DNA of 64,000 nucleotides from CAWFZT01 sp963820415 (GTDB lineage Bacteria; Chloroflexota; Anaerolineae; Anaerolineales; Anaerolineaceae): assembly GCA_963820415.1 (NCBI GenBank), contig CAWFZT010000004.1, positions 558,001 through 622,000 on the forward strand, written 5' to 3'. How positions within the stretch are numbered: position 1 is the first letter of the stretch; every line of letters starts with the position of its first letter. The notes below the pieces were generated by a model. The model had not been told where the DNA came from and did no database searches. It saw only the letters and a program-made list of their open reading frames with translations. The translations under genes and the position numbers were made by a program. This document shows positions 54,339 to 62,012 of this stretch, piece by piece.

Positions 54339-55638
54339 TTAATAAACCGGCTCAGATCTACATTGGGGAAAAGGAGCTTTATTGAAGGATTTTCCCTGGC
54401 TGGACAGCGGTTTGGTCAAGTCAAAACCCACCTTGGTGGTCAGGTGCGTGCCGGGCTCGGAGCTGGGGTCCAGGCTCGAGCCAGGCTCTTTTTCTTTAAT
54501 CACCAGGTCGCGGTCAGCCTGGAAACGGGTCGCCATGGCCCATTCCACCTCCTGGGGGTTGTAGATATCGATGTCCTGGTCGACCACGTAGACATGTTTC
54601 AGTGAAGAGTGACCGGCGAAGGCGGCCTGGATGGCTTTCTTACCATCCTCTTCCTCCTGTTTGTCGATTTGCACGATGGCGTGCAGCCAGGAGCACCCAC
54701 CAGGATTGACATTCACGTCCAGGCAGCGTACTACCTGGTTGACTTTCTTAAAAATAGTCGGTTCACGCGGCATGCCCATCAGTAATTTGTGTTCCAGCCC
54801 GCCCGGCAGGAGGGCGTGCCAGATGGCGTCACCGCGGCAGGTGATGGCCTTCACCTCAAGAACAGGCTCATGCCTGACCACATCATAGGTTTCGGTGAGG
54901 TCGACAAACGGGCCTTCAGCGTGGGTACGTTCAAGGTACACCGTGCCTTCCAGAACGAACTCGGCCTCCGCCGGTACCAGCAGGTCGACCGTTTTTGCCC
55001 GTACCACCTGGAGCGGTTCAAGGGCGTTGGCAATTTCCAGCTCGTTGATTCCCATGGCGACTGAAGTGGCAGCGGCTGCCAGCAGGTTAGGGGGGCAGCC
55101 GATGCATACCGCCACATCTACTTGCTTGAGGTCTTTGAGATAGGCGTCAAAATGGCGTGACCTGACCACCCTCACAGCCATTTCCTTTTTGGAGAACTGC
55201 ATGCAGCGATGGAAATCGACGTTTGGGCCATGCTGTGGATGACGAGCAATGAAGACGCCCGAGCTGATGTAGTTGCCGCCGTCCTTTTCACAGTGCCTTC
55301 AAGATAGGCAGCCGGTCCAGGTCTGGTTCATACCAGACCACTTCCTGACAGGGGGCCGAAGCGATTTCCTCGCAGGCCGCGTGGTGATCAATGGCATCGA
55401 TTAGAGTAGGGATGATCTGGGCGGTCTTGATTCCCAGGTATTCCGCAAAGGCGGCCTTGGTACAAAAAAGGTTACCGGTAACCCGGAAAACTGACTCGCT
55501 CACGCGCTCGAATTGGGCTGCCTGGGGTTCAAGCTGTTTGAGCACCCCAGCAATTTCATATATCTTAGAAATTGGTTCTCGAATTACAGCCAACCGGCCT
55601 TGTGCTTCGAGGTTTTGCAAATAATTTCTAAATGACAT
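54339..55638 (-). CDS. Anhydromevalonate phosphate decarboxylase, UbiD family (frameshifted in this sequence)
   Basis: Reads MSFRNYLQNLEAQGRLAVI from 55638 and LPILK at 55288; an extra G near 55296 interrupts, and correction gives HCEKDGGNYISSGVFIARHP, continuing in the second frame (AVRVVRSRHFDAYLKDL; VDVAVCIGCPPNLLAAAATS; LEGTVYLERTHAEGPFVDLT with the catalytic Glu pair). About 432 residues, resembling archaeal UbiD proteins that bind prenylated FMN and decarboxylate trans-anhydromevalonate phosphate to isopentenyl phosphate. Its operon with aconitase-X genes makes this assignment likely. Prenyl-FMN synthase UbiX and isopentenyl phosphate kinase are not in the window. Confidence 0.85.
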
Positions 55639-55694
55639 ACTGCTCCCTGGATCGGGATAAATGCAGGAACTCCAGGTAAGTTTACCACTTTCTC

Positions 55695-55733
55695 TGCTTT
55701 GATTATCTGCTTTGATTATCTGCTTTGATTATC
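55695..55733. repeat. Three exact 13-base direct repeats upstream of rnpB
   Basis: TGCTTTGATTATC repeats without spacers at 55695, 55708 and 55721, ending one base before the -35 box of the rnpB promoter. They could be an upstream activator site or a replication slippage product. Confidence 0.9.
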
Positions 55734-55762
55734 TTGACCCTTACAAGTGAAAAGGGTATGAT
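55734..55762 (+). promoter_or_regulatory. rnpB promoter
   Basis: TTGACC (55734-55739), 17-base spacer, TATGAT (55757-55762). Transcription would begin around 55769, exactly where the RNA's P1 helix starts. Confidence 0.8.
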
Positions 55763-55769
55763 GGATGCA

Positions 55770-56167
55770 CCCAGGTTGGTCGGGCGATCGCGGTTCTGCC
55801 GTTGGTGGAATCGAGGAAAGTCCGCACTCCGCAGAGCGCGATGCCGGGTAACCCCCGGAGAGGGGTAACCTTCTGGACAGGGCCACAGAAACAAACTACC
55901 AGGTAACTGGCAAGGGTGAAAAGGCGGTGTAAGAGACCACCGGCGCTCGCAGCAATGCGACGGCCAGGCAACCCCCATCGGGAGCAAGACCAAGCAGGAG
56001 CAAAGCTCGCTCACCTGTTTACAGGCGGGGCGGGTGGGAGACGGCTCGCTTCCCAGTCCTTGTGACAGAAGCTTCGGGTAGGTCGCTTGAGCCATACGGC
56101 AACGTATGGCCTAGAGAGATGATCGCCGGGTTATACCTACAGAATGCGGCTTATAGACCAACCTGGG
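55770..56167 (+). ncRNA. rnpB: RNase P RNA, bacterial type A
   Basis: About 398 bases. P1 is formed by CCCAGGTTGGTC (55770) and GACCAACCTGGG (56156-56167). Conserved cores are in order: GAGGAAAGTCC, the GGGTAACCCCCGG and ACAGAAACAA region, GGGTGAAAAGGCGGTGTAAG, GGCAACCCCCATCGGGAGCA, TAGAGAGATGATCGCC and the terminal ACAGAATGCGGCTTATAGACC. The RNA is the catalytic part of RNase P, which cuts 5' leaders off tRNAs. Its last 23 bases recur three times directly downstream. Confidence 0.96.
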
Positions 56168-56359
56168 TTCGTTTACCATTGCCTCCAGAACCCCATCGAG
56201 GGATGATATGCGGCTTATAGACCAACCTGGGTTCGTTTACCATTGCCTCCAGACCCCATCGAGGGATGATATGCGGCTTATAGACCAACCTGGGTTTGTT
56301 GACCATTGCCTCCAGAACCCCATCGAGGGATGATACGCGGCTTATAGACCAACCTGGGG
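56145..56359 (+). repeat. 64-base tandem repeat containing the rnpB 3' end
   Basis: Units start at 56145, 56209, 56272 and 56336 (periods 64, 63 and 64). Each begins TGCGGCTTATAGACCAACCT, the J/P1 3' strand of RNase P RNA, followed by TTCGTTTACCATTGCCTCC and an ACCCCATCGAGGGATGATA block; the last unit ends after the P1 strand. Copies differ at a few bases. Each contains a potential alternative P1 partner for the RNA's 5' end. Confidence 0.93.
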
Positions 56360-56403
56360 ATATAATTACCCTATTATCCAAGCCAATAGGGAAGACTCAC
56401 TTT

Positions 56404-57201
56404 ATGAAATTGCGTGTAGTTGTGAAAGGAGCAGGCGACCTGGGTAGCGGGGTTGCCTGGCGTTTGCATCGCTGTGGGTTTAATGTTCTGGTTACCGACG
56501 TGGCTCAACCAACCACAATCCGCCGTACGGTGTCTTTTGCATCGGCTATTTTTGACGGGCAGGCGACGGTTGAAGGTGAGCTGGGCCGGCTGGTCGAGCA
56601 TTCCAGCCAGGCGCAGAGTTGCTGGGCTTCCCGCCGGGTAGCGGTGATCATTGATCCGGAAGGTAGGGTAGTCCGGGAAATTAAGCCAGATGTGGTGGTC
56701 GATGCGATCATTGCTAAAAAGAACCTGGGCACCCATAGGGAAGATGCGCCAGCAGTGGTAGCCCTGGGACCCGGTTTTACGGTGGGGATTGACTGCCACG
56801 CCGTGGTTGAAACCAACCGGGGACATAACCTGGGCCGGGTGATATGGCAGGGCAACGCCGAACCAAATACGGGCATCCCGGGGACGATCAGCGGTGAGAA
56901 CGCCCGGCGCATTCTCCTCGCGCCGGTATCCGGGATATTCCGGGAGGAGCGTCACATTGGCGACCTGGTAAAAGTGGGCGAGGTGATTGCATTCATTGGA
57001 GATGAGCCGGTCCTTTCCAGGCTGGATGGAGTGGTACGTGGCCTGCTGCATAGTGGTCTTTACGTTCCGGTTGGGATGAAAATCGGGGATGTTGACCCGC
57101 GCGGAGTGGTCTCCCACTGTTTTACCATCTCTGATAAATCGCTGGCGGTGGCAGGGGGGGTGCTGGAAGCAGTGCTGCGCCTGACCTCCGCCTGTGTATG
57201 A
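56404..57201 (+). CDS. yqeB: Selenium-dependent molybdenum hydroxylase accessory protein, YqeB/EF2563 type
   Basis: 265 residues from the ATG at 56404 (MKLRVVVKGAGDLGSGVAW). The N-terminal half is a Rossmann-like domain (VVKGAGDLGSGVAWRLHRCG; DVVVDAIIAKKNLGTHREDA), the C-terminal half a small biotinyl-like fold (LAPVSGIFREERHIGDLVKV). The family occurs in gene clusters for selenium-dependent molybdenum hydroxylases and is thought to help insert the cofactor. None of those enzymes or selenium genes lies here. Transcription may start at TATAAT (56361-56366) just past the rnpB repeats. Confidence 0.85.
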   Translation: MKLRVVVKGAGDLGSGVAWRLHRCGFNVLVTDVAQPTTIRRTVSFASAIFDGQATVEGELGRLVEHSSQAQSCWASRRVAVIIDPEGRVVREIKPDVVVDAIIAKKNLGTHREDAPAVVALGPGFTVGIDCHAVVETNRGHNLGRVIWQGNAEPNTGIPGTISGENARRILLAPVSGIFREERHIGDLVKVGEVIAFIGDEPVLSRLDGVVRGLLHSGLYVPVGMKIGDVDPRGVVSHCFTISDKSLAVAGGVLEAVLRLTSACV

Positions 57202-57240
57202 CCAATAATTAATAAAAGGCCGTTATATCCTGGTAATTTC

Positions 57241-57269
57241 TTGACAGGCAGGTGGGTTGCGGTTAAAAT
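57241..57269 (+). promoter_or_regulatory. tRNA-Phe promoter
   Basis: TTGACA (57241-57246), 17-base spacer, TAAAAT (57264-57269), 18 bases upstream of the tRNA 5' end. Confidence 0.85.
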
Positions 57270-57287
57270 CATCCCGCATTCACAAAG

Positions 57288-57360
57288 GCCGAGATAGCTC
57301 AGTTGGTAGAGCACACGACTGAAAATTGTGGAGTCGCCAGTCCAATTCTGGCTCTCGGCA
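57288..57360 (+). tRNA. trnF: tRNA-Phe (GAA)
   Basis: A 73-base cloverleaf: acceptor GCCGAGA with TCTCGGC, D arm GCTC-AGTTGGTA-GAGC, anticodon stem CACGA/TTGTG with loop CTGAAAA (anticodon GAA), variable GAGTC, T arm GCCAG-TCCAATT-CTGGC and discriminator A. The CCA end is not fully encoded (ACC then T). The T loop reads TCCAATT, the usual TTCAAAT/C being changed at positions, which is slightly unusual. Confidence 0.95.
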
Positions 57361-57364
57361 CCTG

Positions 57365-57392
57365 AAAAAACACCCCACAAGGGGTGTTTTTT
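57365..57392 (+). terminator. tRNA-Phe terminator
   Basis: AAAAAACACCCC-ACAA-GGGGTGTTTTTT, a 12-bp stem whose 3' side is the T-run itself, directly after the tRNA. Confidence 0.93.
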
Positions 57393-57393
57393 A

Positions 57394-57502
57394 GGTTCTC
57401 TGGGAATTGCCGTGGTGAACTCCCAGATTTGGGGGTGTTAGCTTGCGTAAGCAAGCTAACACCCCCAAATCTGGGGACCTTCCACGGTAAATCCCAATAG
57501 CC
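57394..57502. repeat. Dispersed palindromic element, full copy
   Basis: About 109 bases. A perfect 25-bp stem (57422-57446 with 57451-57475; loop GTAA) reads CCCAGATTTGGGGGTGTTAG inward. It is flanked by imperfect arms TGGGAATTGCCGTGGTGAAC and, on the other strand, TGGGATTTACCGTGGAAGGT. Related arms occur at 59911, 62013 and, weakly, 12657 and 54258. It lies between the tRNA terminator and the next gene, in no coding frame. Confidence 0.85.
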
Positions 57503-57611
57503 GTTTTTTATTCCTGCAATGTGCGGTGATGGTTCTTTAAAATTTCTCGTTGAGATGCGGAGATGATGAAATCAGATTTAGTTCTATGATTTATAATGAT
57601 GGGGTAATTGG

Positions 57612-59051
57612 TTGACAGGCAGAATTTACCATAAAGTCCTCAACTCCTTCCAATATTTGTGGATGAATAAGGTTCTTGGTTTCCTGATTTCAGGGTTGCT
57701 AATATTCACCGGACTGGTGCTCATTTACATTGGCATCAACCGCCCGGTCACCATCCTCGTGGATGGTGAACCGCGCCTGGTCTGGACGCGGGCGCTGACG
57801 GTTGCCCAGGCCCTCCACGACGCCAACATACCCATGCGGCAAACCGATCAGCTCGCCCCCATGCCTGGGCGTTGGCTGGGTTGGACCGCTACAATTACCC
57901 TGACGCCTTCCAGGCAGGTGAGCCTCTGGAATGGAGCCAGACAGGCGTGGCAGGAATTCTGGAGCATCCAGCGTCTACCTGGGAACCTGCTGGCTGCCGC
58001 CGGTATTCGCCTGTATCCTGGCGACCGTATTTTCTGGCAGGGGTTGGAACTATTACCGGACAAACCTCTTCCCTCGGCCTCTGTGTATGCTTTACAGTAC
58101 CAGCCAGCTTCCCAGGTAAGTGTTGAGCTAAATGGCAACAAGGTGACTTTCAACAGCGCGGCAGCTTCGTTAGGAGAGGCGTTATGGGAACACGGGTACC
58201 AACTGGCGGAAGTGGATTCACTATCGCAGTCGCTGGAGGAGCCTCTGCCCCTGGCAGACCCAGTTTCGATCCACCGCGCCCTTCCTCTCACCATCCAGGT
58301 GGGAGACAAGAAAATAAGCATATTATCGGCTGCTGGCACCGTCGGCCAGGCGCTGGCCCAATCCGGGATCGCTCTTGAGGGCCTTGACTACAGTAAACCT
58401 GCGGAGGATCAACCGCTGCCGGAAGGCGGCCAGATCAAAGTCGTGCGTGTCCAGGAACAGGTAACCCTCGAACAAAAGCAGATCCCTTATAAGACCGAAT
58501 TCGCGCCCGACCCGCAAACTGAGCTGGACCAGAGCCGGGTGATCGACGCCGGGCAGGTTGGTATCGAAATGACCCGCCTGCGTGTGCGTTACGAAGATGG
58601 ACAGGAAACCGAGAAAACCACTGAGGCGCAATGGACGGCCAGCCAGCCCAGGAACCGCAAAGTAGGTTATGGCACCAAAGTGGTCATCCGCGGCCTGGAT
58701 ACGCCGGATGGAAAAATCCAGTACTGGCGCGCCATCACTGTGTATGCCACGGCCTATTCGCCTTGCGGGTTGGGCAATGTCGCCAAGTGCTACTACGGCA
58801 CGTCCAGCGGGCTGCCGGTTCAAAGAGGGGTGATCGCTGTCATCTATAAATGGTATCTACTGATGGGAGGACAGCCTGTGTACGTGCCCGGTTATGGAAA
58901 AGCGGTTATCGCCGACGTGGGCGGCAGCATCCCGGGTAAGAATTGGATCGATCTCGGTTTTACGGACGCCGACCTGGAAGAGTGGCATCAAAACGTTACC
59001 CTTTATTTTTTGACTCCCGTACCGGCCAATATCCCGTGGATCCTTCCTTAA
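57612..59051 (+). CDS. Cell-wall protein with DUF348, G5 and 3D domains (YabE/Rpf-like)
   Basis: 479 residues from a TTG at 57612 (GGGGT upstream); an internal ATG at 57663 has no ribosome site. A membrane helix at about 23-43 (VLGFLISGLLIFTGLVLIY), then DUF348 repeats (ITILVDGEPRLVWTRALTVA; VELNGNKVTFNSAAASLGEA; IQVGDKKISILSAAGTVGQA), a G5 domain near 280-350 and a C-terminal 3D domain (VYATAYSPCGLGNVAK, YGKAVIADVGGSIPG, WIDLGF) whose Asp triad is present. The family includes resuscitation-factor-like peptidoglycan hydrolases. Its end overlaps ksgA by 16 bases. Confidence 0.88.
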   Translation: MTGRIYHKVLNSFQYLWMNKVLGFLISGLLIFTGLVLIYIGINRPVTILVDGEPRLVWTRALTVAQALHDANIPMRQTDQLAPMPGRWLGWTATITLTPSRQVSLWNGARQAWQEFWSIQRLPGNLLAAAGIRLYPGDRIFWQGLELLPDKPLPSASVYALQYQPASQVSVELNGNKVTFNSAAASLGEALWEHGYQLAEVDSLSQSLEEPLPLADPVSIHRALPLTIQVGDKKISILSAAGTVGQALAQSGIALEGLDYSKPAEDQPLPEGGQIKVVRVQEQVTLEQKQIPYKTEFAPDPQTELDQSRVIDAGQVGIEMTRLRVRYEDGQETEKTTEAQWTASQPRNRKVGYGTKVVIRGLDTPDGKIQYWRAITVYATAYSPCGLGNVAKCYYGTSSGLPVQRGVIAVIYKWYLLMGGQPVYVPGYGKAVIADVGGSIPGKNWIDLGFTDADLEEWHQNVTLYFLTPVPANIPWILP

Positions 59052-59887
59052 ACTTACCTTTCCTGAATGTCCCAGCGCTTTTGCGCGATTATCACTTATC
59101 CCCGAAGAAGGGACTCGGCCAAAATTTTTTGGTCGACCCTGAGGCGCTGCGTAAGATCATCCAGGTCGCGGATATCCCTCCCGGCGCGCTGGTTCTGGAA
59201 GTGGGACCCGGGTTAGGTAGTCTGACGCGCGGCCTGGCCCAGGTCGCCCGAAAAGTCGTCGCCGTCGAGTTGGATGGCGGGCTGCTGCCCCTGCTGGCGC
59301 AGGTGCTGGCCGGTTATCAGAATGTCGAGGTAGTCAACGGTGATATCCTCGAAATCGACCCACCCCAACTGATGGGCGCAGCCGGCTACCTTGTGGTGGC
59401 CAACATTCCTTACTACATTACTTCAGCGCTGATCCGCCATTTATTGTCGCCTGAGCTTAAGCCGGCGCGCATCGTGTTGACTGTACAGGAAGAAGTCGCC
59501 GAGCGCATCTGCGCCGCGCCAGGTGATTTAAGCCTGCTGGCGCTCAGTGTGCAGGTTTTTGGTGAGGCGAAAAAAGTCTTGCACATCTCTGCTGGCGCTT
59601 TTTACCCGGCCCCAAAAGTAGATTCTTGCGTGGTCAGGGTGGATCTCTATCCTCAACCGGTGATTGCCAGTGAGCAATTGGATGTATTTTTCAAGCTGGC
59701 CAGGGCCGGTTTTAGCCAAAAGCGCAAAACACTGCGTAATTCACTGTCTGCCGGGCTGCACCTGCCGCTTGATCGTGTTTCCACATTATTGCTTTCGGTT
59801 GGAATCGACCCGCGCAGGCGCGCTGAAACTCTCGGCCTGTCTGAATGGAAAGAGTTGACTGAGGCGTTTGTTTCCTTGCAACCCTGA
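59036..59887 (+). CDS. ksgA: 16S rRNA (adenine1518/1519-N6) dimethyltransferase
   Basis: 283 residues from the GTG at 59036 (VDPSLNLPFLNVPALLRDY), the last plausible start before the conserved KKGLGQNFLVD. SAM motif LEVGPGLGSLTRGL near 50, catalytic NIPYYITSALIRHLL, and the C-terminal domain (KLARAGFSQKRKTLRNSL). It dimethylates two adenines of 16S helix 45. It overlaps the preceding 3D-domain gene; yabE-like and ksgA genes are neighbours in several Gram-positive bacteria too, so the pairing is conserved. Confidence 0.95.
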   Translation: MDPSLNLPFLNVPALLRDYHLSPKKGLGQNFLVDPEALRKIIQVADIPPGALVLEVGPGLGSLTRGLAQVARKVVAVELDGGLLPLLAQVLAGYQNVEVVNGDILEIDPPQLMGAAGYLVVANIPYYITSALIRHLLSPELKPARIVLTVQEEVAERICAAPGDLSLLALSVQVFGEAKKVLHISAGAFYPAPKVDSCVVRVDLYPQPVIASEQLDVFFKLARAGFSQKRKTLRNSLSAGLHLPLDRVSTLLLSVGIDPRRRAETLGLSEWKELTEAFVSLQP

Positions 59888-59910
59888 ATTGTCTTTTACT
59901 CTTCTATAAG

Positions 59911-59946
59911 GGTTCATTGGGATTTACCGTGGGAGGTCCCCGGGTT
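59911..59946 (+). repeat. Half copy of the dispersed palindromic element
   Basis: GGTTCATTGGGATTTACCGT then GGGAGGTCCCCGGG, matching the left arm of the element (compare the right arm at 57394-57502 on the reverse strand). The central palindrome and opposite arm are missing; the sequence enters the end of the GT2 gene instead. Confidence 0.7.
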
Positions 59947-59955
59947 TTAGAGTTT

Positions 59956-60690
59956 TTATAGGGGGACTTTTTTGGGTAAGTCGCGATACAATCCGGGAAG
60001 CTGCCAAACGCGTAAAGCCGCCTCGAATTGGATGCGCATATTCATTTTCGATTTACCCCAGCGCCGGTCAGCAAAATGGAAAGGGACCTCCTGGAAGGTA
60101 AATCCTAACCGGGTGGCCACGTAGATCATTTCCACCTGGAAGACATAACCGTTTGAGCGGATCCTTTCCAGCGGCATTCCGGCCAGTGTATTGCTGCGCC
60201 ACAAGCGAAAACCGCCGGTGATATCTTTCATTGGCAAACCCAGGATCGTCCGGGCATACACGTTTCCAAAAGAAGACAGGCCCTTACGCCATAACGGCCA
60301 GCCCTCATCCAGGCTGCCCCCGGGGATATAGCGAGAGCCAAGCGCCACGCCACACGATTCCAAAGCTTGAGCCATTTCGGGAATTTTTTCTACTGGATGG
60401 GAGAAATCCGCATCCATTTGGCCGACTGCATCGGCGCCCTGTTGGATGGCGTGCTGAAAACCACAGAGGTAGGCGGTACCCAGGCCCATTTTCCCGGGCC
60501 GATGGAGGACTTCTACCCTCCCCTGATACTGTTTCCCAAGGTCCTCTCCGATCTGGCCTGTCCCATCCGGAGAATTGTCGTCGACGATTAAAATTCTGAA
60601 ACTGGGGAGGTGGAGATTAAATAAAGCGGGTACCAGGACAGGTAAATTCTCTGCCTCATTGTAGGTGGGAATGACGATAGTGGTGTTCAC
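59956..60690 (-). CDS. Polyprenyl-phosphate mannosyltransferase-like GT2
   Basis: 244 residues from a GTG whose G overlaps the TGA of the upstream gene (GTGA). Motifs: IVIPTYNEAENLPVLV, ILIVDDNSPDGTGQI, QMDADFSHPVEKIPEM and DITGGFRLWRSN. No C-terminal membrane segments, as in archaeal/bacterial DPM1-type enzymes. It makes lipid-linked mannose (or another hexose) on the cytoplasmic side for the GT39 enzymes. It ends the LC7/V4R operon. Confidence 0.9.
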   Translation of the reverse strand: MNTTIVIPTYNEAENLPVLVPALFNLHLPSFRILIVDDNSPDGTGQIGEDLGKQYQGRVEVLHRPGKMGLGTAYLCGFQHAIQQGADAVGQMDADFSHPVEKIPEMAQALESCGVALGSRYIPGGSLDEGWPLWRKGLSSFGNVYARTILGLPMKDITGGFRLWRSNTLAGMPLERIRSNGYVFQVEMIYVATRLGFTFQEVPFHFADRRWGKSKMNMRIQFEAALRVWQLPGLYRDLPKKVPL

Positions 60691-60869
60691 GGGTTAATCG
60701 CCTGGCATAATTTGGCCAGCGCATATCTCATTTGGGCAATATCTTCGCCCCAGTTCACCGTGGAAACTGCGTATCCCTGGGCGCGAAAATAATCGTTGAG
60801 CATGTCTGGGATATCAACATCGTCCTCAACGATGAGCAGACCGTCCTGTTTTTCGCCCACGTTATTCAC
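60687..60869 (-). CDS. Truncated response-regulator receiver domain
   Basis: 60 residues from a GTG immediately after the V4R stop. LLIVEDDVDIPDMLNDYFRA is the first strand and helix of a receiver with its acidic pair, followed by GYAVSTVNWGED, where a full receiver continues to the acceptor Asp. Here it breaks into RYALAKLCQAINP and stops, the stop overlapping the GT2 start. The phosphoacceptor, switch residues and last three helices are missing, so it cannot be phosphorylated normally. A deletion fused a receiver remnant to the GT2 gene's leader. Confidence 0.65.
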   Translation of the reverse strand: MNNVGEKQDGLLIVEDDVDIPDMLNDYFRAQGYAVSTVNWGEDIAQMRYALAKLCQAINP

Positions 60870-61502
60870 CTACCCAATGGGATCTTTATTGATGGTGAAG
60901 TCGCAGACTTTGTCCCCACAGGAATGCGCGGTAGTTTGTACAACACGGAACTCATCGCCGCCTGACAGCCATTTCAGTCCAGATTGCAGCAGGCCGATGG
61001 CAATAAAACAGGCTGGTTTATCCGTTTTTCGTCCCCAACACACCGGGCAGCGGTGGATAGTGTAAACGAAAATGTCGTCCTTTTCTTCAACCGTGCTGAG
61101 CTGGTCGCTTGTCTGAGAAAAGATACGCGCCATGGTCGGGATGCCGATGCGAAGTTTGGCAGGTAAAGGAAGGACTCTAAAAGCCAGGTCGCCAACCCCC
61201 GCCAGCGCGCCGAAATTGCGTAAAGCTTCATCGAAAGTAGCTCGACCGGCGCGCAAAGCCAGCCCACGACCGCCGCGTGGGCCGTACATTTCTTCTAGTG
61301 CGGCATTGATGGCCGAGAAATCCGCAAAATCAAACTCACGCGCCAGGTTATCGGGTGGATAGTTATCGATCAGGCTAGGTAGATTGGCCAGGTTGAGGAT
61401 AGCATTGATGCCATTTTTTCCCATTACGTCTTCGAGGGAACGTATAGCAATTCGGGCAGTCTTATTAGGGTAATATAGGCCGCTTTTCGGAATTGGTTCC
61501 AT
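60870..61502 (-). CDS. V4R (4-vinyl reductase) small-molecule-binding protein
   Basis: 210 residues. The C-terminal 60-80 residues are a V4R domain with conserved Cys (HRCPVCWGRKTDKPACFIAI, then HSCGDKVCDF) and the typical GxL pattern (ALLQSGLKWLSGGDEF-like: IGLLQSGLKWLSGG). The N-terminus is alpha/beta and forms a heme-NO-binding-like fold in relatives. V4R domains bind hydrophobic ligands or metals and often sit in sensing systems. It lies 13 bases after the LC7 gene and one base before the receiver remnant. Confidence 0.82.
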   Translation of the reverse strand: MEPIPKSGLYYPNKTARIAIRSLEDVMGKNGINAILNLANLPSLIDNYPPDNLAREFDFADFSAINAALEEMYGPRGGRGLALRAGRATFDEALRNFGALAGVGDLAFRVLPLPAKLRIGIPTMARIFSQTSDQLSTVEEKDDIFVYTIHRCPVCWGRKTDKPACFIAIGLLQSGLKWLSGGDEFRVVQTTAHSCGDKVCDFTINKDPIG

Positions 61503-61515
61503 AGTCTTCCATCAT

Positions 61516-61887
61516 CTAGATGAGTTTTCTCAAATCTTCAGTGGCACGTCTCATATCCAGGAAAATCAAACCAAGTTTGGCGTGTTCGCGTGCCAGAGCC
61601 GTCAGGACTGCTTCTTCCCCGACTGACATCAAGACGACATAACCTTGTTCGCCCTTGATATATACCTGGTCAAGGGTACCGCGTCCCAACTCGCTGGCAA
61701 TTCTCTCACCTAATGAAAGCATGGCAGCCGACATAGCGGAAACACGGTCTTCTTCTACGCCCTGTGGGAGTGCGGAGGCGATTGTCAATCCGTCAACACT
61801 GACGATCGCGGATGCCTCGATATCTGGAGAGGACGCTTGCAACTCGCGCAGGCGATCAACCATCAGTACTGTACGTGATTTGGTCAA
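61516..61887 (-). CDS. Roadblock/LC7 domain protein
   Basis: 123 residues from a TTG at 61887 with AGGAG 8 bases upstream. The whole chain is a roadblock fold (IEASAIVSVDGLTIASALPQ; DRVSAMSAAMLSLGERIASE; YVVLMSVGEEAVLTALA). In bacteria LC7 proteins regulate small Ras-like GTPases such as MglA, yet no GTPase gene is present here. It leads an operon with V4R, receiver remnant and GT2. Confidence 0.88.
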   Translation of the reverse strand: MTKSRTVLMVDRLRELQASSPDIEASAIVSVDGLTIASALPQGVEEDRVSAMSAAMLSLGERIASELGRGTLDQVYIKGEQGYVVLMSVGEEAVLTALAREHAKLGLIFLDMRRATEDLRKLI

Positions 61888-61952
61888 GGGAGCACTCCTG
61901 TCTAATTAAGAATCCCCGAAGGGTATCTGAGAACAATACAAAACCCTGTAAT

Positions 61953-61981
61953 ACTTTAGCACATCGAATAAATTGTGTCAA
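61953..61981 (-). promoter_or_regulatory. Promoter of the LC7/V4R operon
   Basis: Minus strand TTGACA (61981-61976), 17-base spacer, TAAAGT (61958-61953), 65 bases upstream of the LC7 start. Confidence 0.75.
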
Positions 61982-62012
61982 GCAAAGTACTCGTCTATTT
62001 ACATTTATGATA

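Noticed and set aside
55695..56359. Possible CRISPR array
   Set aside because: The repeats are contiguous or contain the rnpB end, without unique spacers, and no cas gene is present.
56151..56381. Open frame on the minus strand with repeated HIIPRWG units
   Set aside because: Arises from the 64-base tandem repeat of the rnpB 3' end and has no ribosome site.
57365..57392. Part of the dispersed palindromic element
   Set aside because: The A/T-flanked stem directly after the tRNA is a standard terminator; the element begins after it at 57394.
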